A stretch of DNA of 6,145 bases, from contig CAMCQL010000121.1 in assembly GCA_945877005.1 (NCBI GenBank), forward strand, positions 1 through 6,145, read 5' to 3'. Below are positions 1 through 6,145 of this stretch, piece by piece. Numbering within the stretch: position 1 is the stretch's first letter; every line of letters starts with the position of its first letter. The stretch comes from Chryseobacterium gleum (GTDB lineage Bacteria > Bacteroidota > Bacteroidia > Flavobacteriales_D > Crocinitomicaceae). Below the pieces are notes generated by a model. It worked only from the letters and a program-made list of their open reading frames with translations. It was not told the DNA's origin and ran no database searches. The translations under genes and the position numbers were made by a program.

Positions 1-1
1 T

Positions 2-298
2 AAGAATAAATGTAGTAAAACGTTTTCATTGTTTGTTCCAAGTACATTAAGTTTGGAAGAATTATCCTCCAATTACAGTGTATACCCAAATCCGTTTAAT
101 GATTTCATTAGAGTTAAAGGTTTAATGGGTTCATTGGAAGTTAAATTAGTGGATTTAAATGGAGCTTTAGTTCAATGCAAAATATTCAATCATTCTGAAA
201 ATAATGGATCAGTAGATTTAGATGTAGGATTATTAAATTCCGGAATCTACTTTTTAATTTTAAATAATTCCACTCGAATTAAAGTGGTAAAGAATTAA
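2..298 (+). CDS. 3' end of a secreted protein with a T9SS C-terminal sorting domain (5' truncated by window edge)
   Basis: The reading frame is open from base 2 to the stop at 296-298 and no convincing start is visible, so this is the tail (98 codons) of a larger gene that begins upstream. The residues encoded from about base 83 match a type A sorting domain of the type IX secretion system (Por secretion family): a YPNPF motif followed by a hydrophobic strand (FIRVKG), then LVDLNGALV, then LNSGIYFLILN, and a short basic ending IKVVKN. In this family the domain directs a protein carrying an N-terminal signal peptide through the outer-membrane translocon and is usually cleaved when the protein is released or attached to the surface. 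The function of the cargo cannot be told because its main body is missing. A TTG at 29 could be taken as a start, but a free-standing sorting domain would be abnormal. The domain assignment is strong; the cargo is unknown. Confidence 0.85.
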   Translation, partial: KNKCSKTFSLFVPSTLSLEELSSNYSVYPNPFNDFIRVKGLMGSLEVKLVDLNGALVQCKIFNHSENNGSVDLDVGLLNSGIYFLILNNSTRIKVVKN

Positions 299-355
299 AA
301 AGAAAAAAATTACTATATTTAAGAATATTAGTTAGCAATTTAATCTCTAACAGAC

Positions 356-2134
356 ATGGCAACAAACGTAATTAAAGGGGGAGAGTTTTTAGTAAAGAAA
401 ACAACACCTGAAGCAATATTCACTCCTGAAGAATGGCAGGAAGAAGCGTTAATGATCGCAGGTATGTGTGATGAATTCATCTCAAAAGAAATTCATCCAA
501 TTTTGGATCGAATAGATGCCATGGAACCTGGTTTGATGGTCAGTTTATTGGATAAAGCGGGTGAGTTAGGTTTGTTGGGGTTATCTGTTCCAGAAGAATT
601 AGGTGGAATGGGAGTAGATTTTAAAACATCACTCTTAGCGACAGAATATTTGGGGAAAGGACATTCGTTCTCAGTAGCTTATGGAGCACATACTGGAATT
701 GGTTCTTTGCCGTTGTTGTATTATGGGAATGAAGCACAAAAACAAAAATATTCACCACTCTTAGCTTCTGGAGAGTGGAAAGCGGCATATTGTTTAACGG
801 AGCCGAGTGCCGGTTCCGATGCGAATTCTGGAAAAACGAAAGCAGTTCTTTCAGATGACGGTACGCACTATGTGTTGAATGGACAAAAAATGTGGATCAC
901 CAATGGAGGTTTTGCTGATTTGTTTACCGTATTTGCTAAAATAGATTCAGATAAAAATTTAACTGCCTTTTTGGTTGAAGCAAACTCAGAAGGAATTTCT
1001 TTAAATCCTGAAGAAAAGAAAATGGGTATTAAAGGCTCATCCACTCGTCAAGTGTTTTTCAATAATGTAAAAGTTCCAGTTGAAAATATGCTTTCTTCGC
1101 GTGAGAATGGATTTAAGATTGCAATAAATATTCTAAATATTGGTCGAATTAAGTTGGCAGCTGGAGTTTTGGGTGGAGCTAAAGAGACGATTGAGGATAC
1201 ATTAAAGTACGCGGTTGCTCGCGAGCAGTTTGGAAGAAGCATTGCTAAGTACGGAGCGATTCGTCATAAAATAGCAGAGCAAATCATTCGAACATTTGTA
1301 TTGGAGGCTGCAACTTACCGTGCGGGTCAAAATATTGAAGATGCAATTGAGTCCTTTATTGTTAGTGGAATGGATAAAGGGCAAGCAACATTAAAAGGAA
1401 TTGAAGAATATGCCGCTGAATGTGCAATTTTAAAAGTAGCTGGTTCAGAATGTTTGAGTTATGTTGTTGATGAAGCGGTACAGATCTTCGGTGGGATGGG
1501 TTATTCTTCCGAATCTTCCGTGGAACGTTCTTTCAGAGATGCGCGAATCAACCGAATTTTTGAGGGAACCAATGAAATCAACCGGATGTTAGTGGTAGAT
1601 ATGATTCTTAAAAAAGGAATGAAAGGAGAGATTGATTTGATGTCTCCTACTAAAAAGGTAATGAATGAATTGTTAAGTATTCCTGATTTTTCTGATGCAC
1701 CTGATTCAATTTTTGATCAATTAGGGGCATTGTTAGAAGGATTTAAAAAAGCAATTTTGTTGACTGCAGGTGCTGCTGTTCAAAAATTGTCTCAAACACT
1801 TTCCAAGGAACAAGAAGTATTGATGAATGTTTCAGACATGATTATTTGGACCTATCAGGCGGAATCTGCATTGCTTCGTTTAGGGAAGATGAATGCAAAA
1901 GGAATGGATGTAAGTATTGCAGAACAAATTGTACAAACCTATTTTTATGACAGTGCCGACCATATTGCAAAGGCTGCGAAAGATGCCTTAAATTCATTTA
2001 TGACAGGCGATGAATTAGCAATGTCCTTAATGGGTATTCGTCGTTTTACAAAAATGAAATCTTTTAATGCAAAAGAAGCACGCCAACAAATTGCACAATT
2101 TGTAATTGAAAAAGGTAAATACGCCATTCTTTAA
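356..2134 (+). CDS. Acyl-CoA dehydrogenase, long form with C-terminal extension
   Basis: FAD-dependent enzyme that introduces the alpha-beta double bond into acyl-CoA, the first step of fatty-acid beta-oxidation, passing electrons to electron-transfer flavoprotein. Both family signatures are intact: CLTEPSAGSDANS at residues 146-158 and the Q376-to-D395 motif containing FGGMGY. The WITNG segment (180-184) and the REQFG segment (289-293) are FAD-contacting regions. The catalytic base is expected to be E403 in IFEGTNEINR, as in medium-chain enzymes. The core ends near residue 420; a further 170 residues, mostly helical in character, form a C-terminal extension like that of VLCAD/ACAD9 and of the roughly 600-residue Bacteroidota enzymes. 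Total length is 592 residues. The ATG at 356 is chosen because the N-terminus KGGEFLVK followed by a PEE segment is typical of this subfamily. No Shine-Dalgarno is visible. Chain-length specificity cannot be read from sequence. It is followed closely by rnhB, with no fatty-acid gene adjacent. Confidence 0.95.
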   Translation: MATNVIKGGEFLVKKTTPEAIFTPEEWQEEALMIAGMCDEFISKEIHPILDRIDAMEPGLMVSLLDKAGELGLLGLSVPEELGGMGVDFKTSLLATEYLGKGHSFSVAYGAHTGIGSLPLLYYGNEAQKQKYSPLLASGEWKAAYCLTEPSAGSDANSGKTKAVLSDDGTHYVLNGQKMWITNGGFADLFTVFAKIDSDKNLTAFLVEANSEGISLNPEEKKMGIKGSSTRQVFFNNVKVPVENMLSSRENGFKIAINILNIGRIKLAAGVLGGAKETIEDTLKYAVAREQFGRSIAKYGAIRHKIAEQIIRTFVLEAATYRAGQNIEDAIESFIVSGMDKGQATLKGIEEYAAECAILKVAGSECLSYVVDEAVQIFGGMGYSSESSVERSFRDARINRIFEGTNEINRMLVVDMILKKGMKGEIDLMSPTKKVMNELLSIPDFSDAPDSIFDQLGALLEGFKKAILLTAGAAVQKLSQTLSKEQEVLMNVSDMIIWTYQAESALLRLGKMNAKGMDVSIAEQIVQTYFYDSADHIAKAAKDALNSFMTGDELAMSLMGIRRFTKMKSFNAKEARQQIAQFVIEKGKYAIL

Positions 2135-2154
2135 GTTGCAATAATCTTGTTAAG

Positions 2155-2754
2155 ATGTTATTACCTTTTGTTGAAGAACATAGAATTGAAGCTGGATGTG
2201 ATGAAGCGGGTAGAGGCTGTATCTTTGGTCCTGTTGTTGCTGCAGCGGTAATACTTCCAAAAGATTTTTCGAATAAAGAGTTAAATGATTCTAAAAAGCT
2301 CTCAGAAAAAAAAAGAGATGCTTTACGCATAGAAATCGAGAAAGAAGCAATAAGTTGGGCAGTATTTGAAGTAAATCATGCTGAAATAGATCGAATCAAC
2401 ATATTAAATGCTAGTATCTTAGCAATGCAACAAGCAGCATTAAAACTTGCTGTACAGCCCGACTTTTTGTTAATTGATGGCAATAGATTTAAACCGTTTT
2501 CAATTCCGTTTGAGTGTTATGTAAAAGGGGATGGAACCTATAGTTCTATTGCTGCTGCTTCGGTTTTGGCTAAAACACACCGCGATGAAATCATGCTGAA
2601 TTTTTCTTTGCAATACCCTGAATATAAACTGGATAAAAACAAAGGATACCCTACAAAAGATCATTGTGAGGCAATTCAAGTATATGGTTATACAGAATTT
2701 CACAGAAAAACTTTTCATGTTAAATCATTGTCTCAATTAAAGTTTAATTTTTAA
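2155..2754 (+). CDS. rnhB: Ribonuclease HII
   Basis: Cytoplasmic endonuclease that cuts the RNA strand of RNA-DNA hybrids. It starts ribonucleotide excision repair at single misincorporated ribonucleotides and helps remove RNA primers. At 199 residues it has the usual bacterial length. The four acidic metal-binding residues of the DEDD site are visible: D16 and E17 in CDEAGRG, D108 in LLIDGN, and D126 in VKGDG. The GRG motif (19-21), which recognises the ribonucleotide junction, is intact, as is the KGYPTKDH motif (163-170), whose tyrosine Y165 corresponds to the junction-sensing tyrosine of the Thermotoga enzyme. The SIAAASVLAKTHRDE block (131-145) is also typical. The ATG at 2155 places the first motif at residues 15-21, as expected. 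It lies 20 bases after the acyl-CoA dehydrogenase stop, with no promoter seen between them, so read-through from upstream is likely. The two gene products have no known shared function. Confidence 0.97.
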   Translation: MLLPFVEEHRIEAGCDEAGRGCIFGPVVAAAVILPKDFSNKELNDSKKLSEKKRDALRIEIEKEAISWAVFEVNHAEIDRINILNASILAMQQAALKLAVQPDFLLIDGNRFKPFSIPFECYVKGDGTYSSIAAASVLAKTHRDEIMLNFSLQYPEYKLDKNKGYPTKDHCEAIQVYGYTEFHRKTFHVKSLSQLKFNF

Positions 2755-2777
2755 GAGACGATACATCAGATTGAACC

Positions 2778-2802
2778 TTTTGATTTTTTAAAAAAAAGCA
2801 AA
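2778..2802 (+). terminator. Weak AT-rich inverted repeat downstream of rnhB, possible terminator
   Basis: TTTGATTTTTT is followed, after two bases, by AAAAAAGCAAA, an inverted repeat with one mismatch, starting about 25 bases after the rnhB stop. The stem is nearly all A-T with only one G-C pair, so it is far weaker than a classical intrinsic terminator, although a T-rich stretch follows. It is listed because it separates rnhB from a likely new promoter. It could equally be a chance product of AT-rich intergenic sequence. Confidence 0.25.
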
Positions 2803-2817
2803 TTTATTTCTATTTAC

Positions 2818-2851
2818 TTTCCTCGTGCTCACTATTTTTAAATTAACTTTG
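2818..2851 (+). promoter_or_regulatory. Candidate Bacteroidota-type promoter for the anchored propeller protein and lnt
   Basis: TAACTTTG at 2844-2851 is a full match to the Bacteroidota -7 consensus TAnnTTTG. The upstream element is weaker: TTTC at 2818-2821 stands 22 bases away, where TTTG or TTG would be expected. The -7 box ends 17 bases before the ATG at 2869, which predicts a very short 5' leader of roughly 10-12 bases. The position just upstream of the gene and after a spacer of over 80 bases supports a new transcription unit here. No operator or riboswitch is visible. Confidence 0.5.
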
Positions 2852-2868
2852 CGGTTTTATTTATAACT

Positions 2869-5043
2869 ATGTTAGGCAGAATTTATTTATACATACTTGG
2901 TAGCATTGGATTATTGCTAACACTGTTTTTAGGTTATAATTTAGTGTATAAATACACTTCTTTTTCTCCACAATCAGTGTTCAATCACAAGGATAAAAAG
3001 GTGTATATTTTTAATCGTATTTCAGAAGTGAATAACTCACTTTCTGAGTATAAATTTCCAAGAAAGATTGATTTTTTCGCAACAAAACTTCTAGCTAACA
3101 ATGCATTTAATGAACGTGTATTTGTTTCTGGTAACAGGAATCGTGTTTTGGTTGAGGCGTCGCAACCGTGGTCGAAAGACTTACTTGCTTATTATTTGAA
3201 ACGTAAAACCATTAAGTTTTCACACTTAGAAAACGAAGGGATTTTGGACGATGGTGTGCATTATGTGATTTCTGGAAATTATCTCTTATTTCATGTGGGA
3301 GAATTTAGTAATGAGCTGCATGATCAAGCGGAATGGCCTCAATGGGATCGTTTAGCAGCGGCAAATATGCTTGACTTTTCAACCAGATTAACAAAAGATA
3401 TCTATTACAATCGAGACGGTTCTATCGCTTTTTCTTCAAAGAAACAATTGCATCAAAAAGGAGAAAAAGTAAATGATTATGAGTTATTTGCAAATGTCAT
3501 CCCTATTGAAATCAATGAATATCATTTTTATGAAAAAAAATGGGCGATTTCAAATAAAATCATCGCACAAAATGACATTATTTCTGATTGGATGGACAAT
3601 GGATTTGTTCAAGTTACCTTCGAAAGTACTCCTGTTATTTTTTCTGATTTTACGCTTCAAAACGATCCTTTTGAAGTATTGAATCAAGAAACGGAGGAAG
3701 AAGAAGTTATTTCAGGGATTAAGAAACATTATGTTGGTATACAGTTATTTAAAGGTTTCCCGAAAAACCTTACGGAAGGATTTTACATTGAAACAATTGG
3801 AGATAAAGTCGTGATTTCTGAGCGTCAAGAAGTAGTTCGAAAAATGGTGGAATACTATGAAATGGGGAAAACAATCTCTAAATCTAGATCTGCTACTTCA
3901 AAATATTTTGAAAATTTGCCTCAAACTATTTCGGAACGGTATATTAACCCTTCGAAAGCTATCACAAAATCATTGGTCAAAAATAAATTGATTGAAACAG
4001 TAAAATCTACAAATTTAACTATTGAAAATCAAGTTGATAATTCAGAGGAGGTTGGTTTTTCTGAAACATTTTCAATCGAAGGAAGTTTTAATTCGTTTTG
4101 TACAAACGATGGAGTAGTTTTCACACTGACAGATCGTTATGTATATGCGATAAAAAACAATGAAGTACTTTGGAAAAATGAAATTCAAGGAGGAATCACA
4201 AGTAAATTGATTTATTTAAATGAATTGGATAGTGAAAAAGAAGGTGTTTTCTTTTCAACAGAAAATAAAGTATACATGTTTGATTTAGAAGGAAAATCAA
4301 TCACTGGTTTTCCTGTAGAAATAAGTAACAGTGGTGCCACTTCTTTTTGTAATTTAAGAGGAAGCAATGCCATTTATTTTGTATCGTCCTCTAATGAACT
4401 AGTGAAGCTTTCGCTTTCTGGAAAAATAGAAAAAAAATTAAAATTAAAATTCCAAGCCACACCCACACAAATGTATTTCCTGAAGAAAGGAGGTAAGAAT
4501 TACGCTGTGATTAGGGACAAAGAACAAGCTCAGGTGGTTGATCTTTCAAAATGGAAATTTTCAAACGCAATCGCCGCAATCCCAGAAAATTCTGTGTTAG
4601 TTACAACAGCGAATGAACCTTCCATGTTTTATTTTGACGACAATGAATTAGTTAGGAATACAACTACAGGGAAATTAAAGCGTTTAGGAAAATTTGAAAA
4701 CCCTCATTTAATCAGCTCATTGAATGGAAATTCAAGAACATTCGTTTCCTTTTTAACACAAAATAGTTTTGTTATGACCAATGAGGAGGGAGTTGTAATT
4801 CATAAGTTTAAAATTCCGACGAAAAATGAAGTGTCTTATTCGACGATGCGTTTGGAAGACGGTAAAATTTATGTGGCCTTTTTAGATCAAGACTCGAATG
4901 ATTTATTTATTACAGACATTAATGGAAAAAAAATCAATCAAAAACCGCTTGAAGGAAAAGATGGTGTGTTGTTATATGGTAGTAAAGATCAGTTAACTGT
5001 TACTACTTTAGGAAGTAATTACATTATTCAGTATAAATTATAA
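2869..5043 (+). CDS. Membrane-anchored protein of unknown function with C-terminal beta-propeller-like repeats
   Basis: I do not recognise a named family. The 724-residue protein begins with one hydrophobic segment (about residues 5-27, rich in L, I, Y and G) that fits a signal anchor, leaving the rest probably in the periplasm. Residues 30 to about 340 form a mixed alpha/beta region with several Y/F-rich strands and an acidic run at 274-279. A Ser/Thr/Lys-rich stretch (about 335-395) looks like a linker. From about 400 to the end there are seven or so repeats of 40-50 residues, each with short beta strands and a turn such as LEGK, LSGK, NEEG or INGK: near 415-439, 459-483, 501-526, 544-566, 575-606, 623-649 and 666-694. 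This pattern resembles PQQ/WD-type propellers. No catalytic motif is seen. It probably starts a transcription unit with lnt, which begins 11 bases later. The ATG at 2869 puts the anchor directly at the N-terminus. The gene call is sure; the fold is inference. Confidence 0.9.
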   Translation: MLGRIYLYILGSIGLLLTLFLGYNLVYKYTSFSPQSVFNHKDKKVYIFNRISEVNNSLSEYKFPRKIDFFATKLLANNAFNERVFVSGNRNRVLVEASQPWSKDLLAYYLKRKTIKFSHLENEGILDDGVHYVISGNYLLFHVGEFSNELHDQAEWPQWDRLAAANMLDFSTRLTKDIYYNRDGSIAFSSKKQLHQKGEKVNDYELFANVIPIEINEYHFYEKKWAISNKIIAQNDIISDWMDNGFVQVTFESTPVIFSDFTLQNDPFEVLNQETEEEEVISGIKKHYVGIQLFKGFPKNLTEGFYIETIGDKVVISERQEVVRKMVEYYEMGKTISKSRSATSKYFENLPQTISERYINPSKAITKSLVKNKLIETVKSTNLTIENQVDNSEEVGFSETFSIEGSFNSFCTNDGVVFTLTDRYVYAIKNNEVLWKNEIQGGITSKLIYLNELDSEKEGVFFSTENKVYMFDLEGKSITGFPVEISNSGATSFCNLRGSNAIYFVSSSNELVKLSLSGKIEKKLKLKFQATPTQMYFLKKGGKNYAVIRDKEQAQVVDLSKWKFSNAIAAIPENSVLVTTANEPSMFYFDDNELVRNTTTGKLKRLGKFENPHLISSLNGNSRTFVSFLTQNSFVMTNEEGVVIHKFKIPTKNEVSYSTMRLEDGKIYVAFLDQDSNDLFITDINGKKINQKPLEGKDGVLLYGSKDQLTVTTLGSNYIIQYKL

Positions 5044-5054
5044 TATAAGTTTTC

Positions 5055-6145
5055 ATGTTGTCTACCAATAAAAAAAGGCTTTTTGCTTCTCTACTTTCGG
5101 GTTTACTTTTTGTAATTGGCTTTCCTGAAATTGGAAATTTGTCTGTAGTTAGTTTTTTTGCCTTCATTCCGCTTTTGTGGGTGGAGCATTCTATTTTTGA
5201 ATCAAAAGATAAATCGCGTAAAGTTTTTACGTATGCTTATTTAACTTTTATCGTGTTCAATATAGGTACTACTTGGTGGATTTGGAACGCGAGTGTTGGT
5301 GGTGCAATTATGGCTTTTACAATGAATTCCTTGGTGATGACAGTGTTTTTTCAACTTTTTCACATCACCAAAAAGATTACAGGTAAAAAAATAGGAATGA
5401 TAAGTTTTGTATTGTATTGGATTGCATTCGAGTACATTCATTATCAATGGGAGCTTTCCCATCCTTGGTTGACATTAGGGAATTTCTTTGCGAATAACCC
5501 TTATTTAATTCAATGGTATTCGATTACGGGTGTGTTAGGTGGATCTTTATGGGTACTTATTTTAAATCTTTTAGGTTTCAGTTTAATTAAAAAATTGATA
5601 TTCAACAAGGAGTCTTTAGTTCTAAATAAAAAAGGGATAATCATTTATGCATCGATTTTAATTGTACCAATAATTGGTTCATTGATCATGTATTACAATT
5701 CACCGGACATTGGAACACCAACGCAAGTAGTAGTAACGCAACCAAATGTAGATCCGTACAATGAAAAATTCACAGGAAATATTGAGGACCAATTGGATCG
5801 TATTTGTGATTTAGCAGATTCGAAAACCAACAAGAAAACAGATTTTGTTTTAGCTCCAGAAACAGCATTACCTTTCTCTTTTTACGAAGATGAAGTCGAG
5901 CGAATTATCTATTACCATTATTTGGTTGAAAGAAAAGCAAATTGGAATACAGCGTCCTTATTAATTGGAGCTTCAACTAAAAAGTTCTTTAAGAATAAAA
6001 GATCGCGTGCCTCAAAAAAGATTTTTGGTGGTCCAGGCTACGAAGAGTTCTACAACTCATCTATGTTGATAGATCAAATGGACAAACCAAAGTTTATCCA
6101 TAAATCAAAATTGGTGTTAGGGGTAGAAAAAGTTCCGTTTTCTAA
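5055..6145 (+). CDS. lnt: Apolipoprotein N-acyltransferase (3' truncated by window edge)
   Basis: Inner-membrane enzyme that adds the third acyl chain to the N-terminal cysteine of lipoproteins, using phospholipid as donor, after Lgt and LspA. The 363 codons present show about seven hydrophobic segments (near residues 9-24, 29-44, 57-77, 85-104, 113-128, 152-176 and 196-213), with the family motif HPWLTLGN at 136-143 and QWYSITGVLGGSLW at 153-166. The periplasmic nitrilase-type domain begins near 222 with VVVTQPNVDPY. E269 in APETALP corresponds to the E. coli catalytic E267, K350 in HKSKL to K335, and E358 to E343; the spacing K to E of eight residues agrees. The catalytic cysteine (C387 in E. 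coli) and the last membrane segment fall beyond the window. Full length is usually 500-550 residues. The ATG at 5055 starts just before the first membrane segment. The KLV-L-GVEKVPF stretch has leucine where proline is common. The 11-base gap to the preceding gene implies co-transcription. Confidence 0.95.
   Translation, partial: MLSTNKKRLFASLLSGLLFVIGFPEIGNLSVVSFFAFIPLLWVEHSIFESKDKSRKVFTYAYLTFIVFNIGTTWWIWNASVGGAIMAFTMNSLVMTVFFQLFHITKKITGKKIGMISFVLYWIAFEYIHYQWELSHPWLTLGNFFANNPYLIQWYSITGVLGGSLWVLILNLLGFSLIKKLIFNKESLVLNKKGIIIYASILIVPIIGSLIMYYNSPDIGTPTQVVVTQPNVDPYNEKFTGNIEDQLDRICDLADSKTNKKTDFVLAPETALPFSFYEDEVERIIYYHYLVERKANWNTASLLIGASTKKFFKNKRSRASKKIFGGPGYEEFYNSSMLIDQMDKPKFIHKSKLVLGVEKVPFS

Noticed and set aside
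314..321. TATATTTA as a possible -7 promoter box for the acyl-CoA dehydrogenase
   Set aside because: It lacks the final G of TAnnTTTG and no TTG or TTTG lies at the right distance upstream. A promoter probably exists in the 57-base gap, but I cannot place it.
331..351. Inverted repeat GTTAG ... CTAAC with an 11-base loop just before the acyl-CoA dehydrogenase start
   Set aside because: The stem is only five pairs with a loop of 11, easily expected by chance in AT-rich DNA; there is no following T-run and no conserved regulatory motif, so I do not call a terminator or riboswitch.
2142..2149. TAATCTTG between the acyl-CoA dehydrogenase and rnhB as a promoter
   Set aside because: One base off the consensus, no partner element at a suitable distance, and only a 20-base gap; read-through transcription is the simpler reading.
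2064..2330. Minus-strand open frame bridging the end of the acyl-CoA dehydrogenase and the start of rnhB
   Set aside because: Antisense to two well-supported genes, including the RNase HII active-site motif region, with no recognisable domain.
3473..3682. Second + strand open frame inside the anchored propeller gene
   Set aside because: Overlaps the main frame out of phase; its hydrophobic content comes from the T-rich codons of the real gene, and it has no start context of its own.
5241..5462. Minus-strand open frame of 73 codons inside lnt
   Set aside because: It lies wholly opposite a well-supported lnt coding region, has no recognisable domain and reads as low-complexity antisense of membrane segments.

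Overview
The window reads as ordinary chromosomal DNA from a low-GC member of the Bacteroidota, most likely Flavobacteriales. The basis is a C-terminal type IX secretion (T9SS) sorting domain at the left edge, a Bacteroidota-style long acyl-CoA dehydrogenase, an Lnt with the family wording of that phylum, a TAnnTTTG-type promoter, and four gene starts with no Shine-Dalgarno sequence. All genes are on the + strand. I found no RNA gene, CRISPR array, insertion sequence or phage module, and no gene-free stretch over about 115 bases.

Layout: (1) bases 2-298 are the 3' end of a large secreted protein that carries a T9SS sorting domain; most of the gene lies outside the window. (2) Bases 356-2134 encode a 592-residue acyl-CoA dehydrogenase with intact signatures and catalytic glutamate. 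(3) Twenty bases later, 2155-2754 encodes RNase HII (rnhB) with all four acidic active-site residues. (4) A 114-base AT-rich spacer holds a weak terminator-like inverted repeat and a good candidate -7 promoter element (TAACTTTG). (5) Bases 2869-5043 encode a 724-residue protein of unknown function with an N-terminal membrane anchor and a C-terminal region that looks like a seven-bladed beta-propeller. (6) Eleven bases later, lnt (apolipoprotein N-acyltransferase) starts at 5055 and runs off the right edge after 363 codons.

The probable transcription units are the acyl-CoA dehydrogenase with rnhB (functionally unrelated), and the anchored propeller protein with lnt (both envelope-facing). The first pair covers fatty acyl-CoA oxidation and removal of ribonucleotides or RNA primers from DNA. 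The second may link an uncharacterised periplasm-facing protein with lipoprotein maturation. That second pair is the only part I consider worth real follow-up. I see no convincing sign of a novel system; the rest is well-conserved housekeeping sequence.
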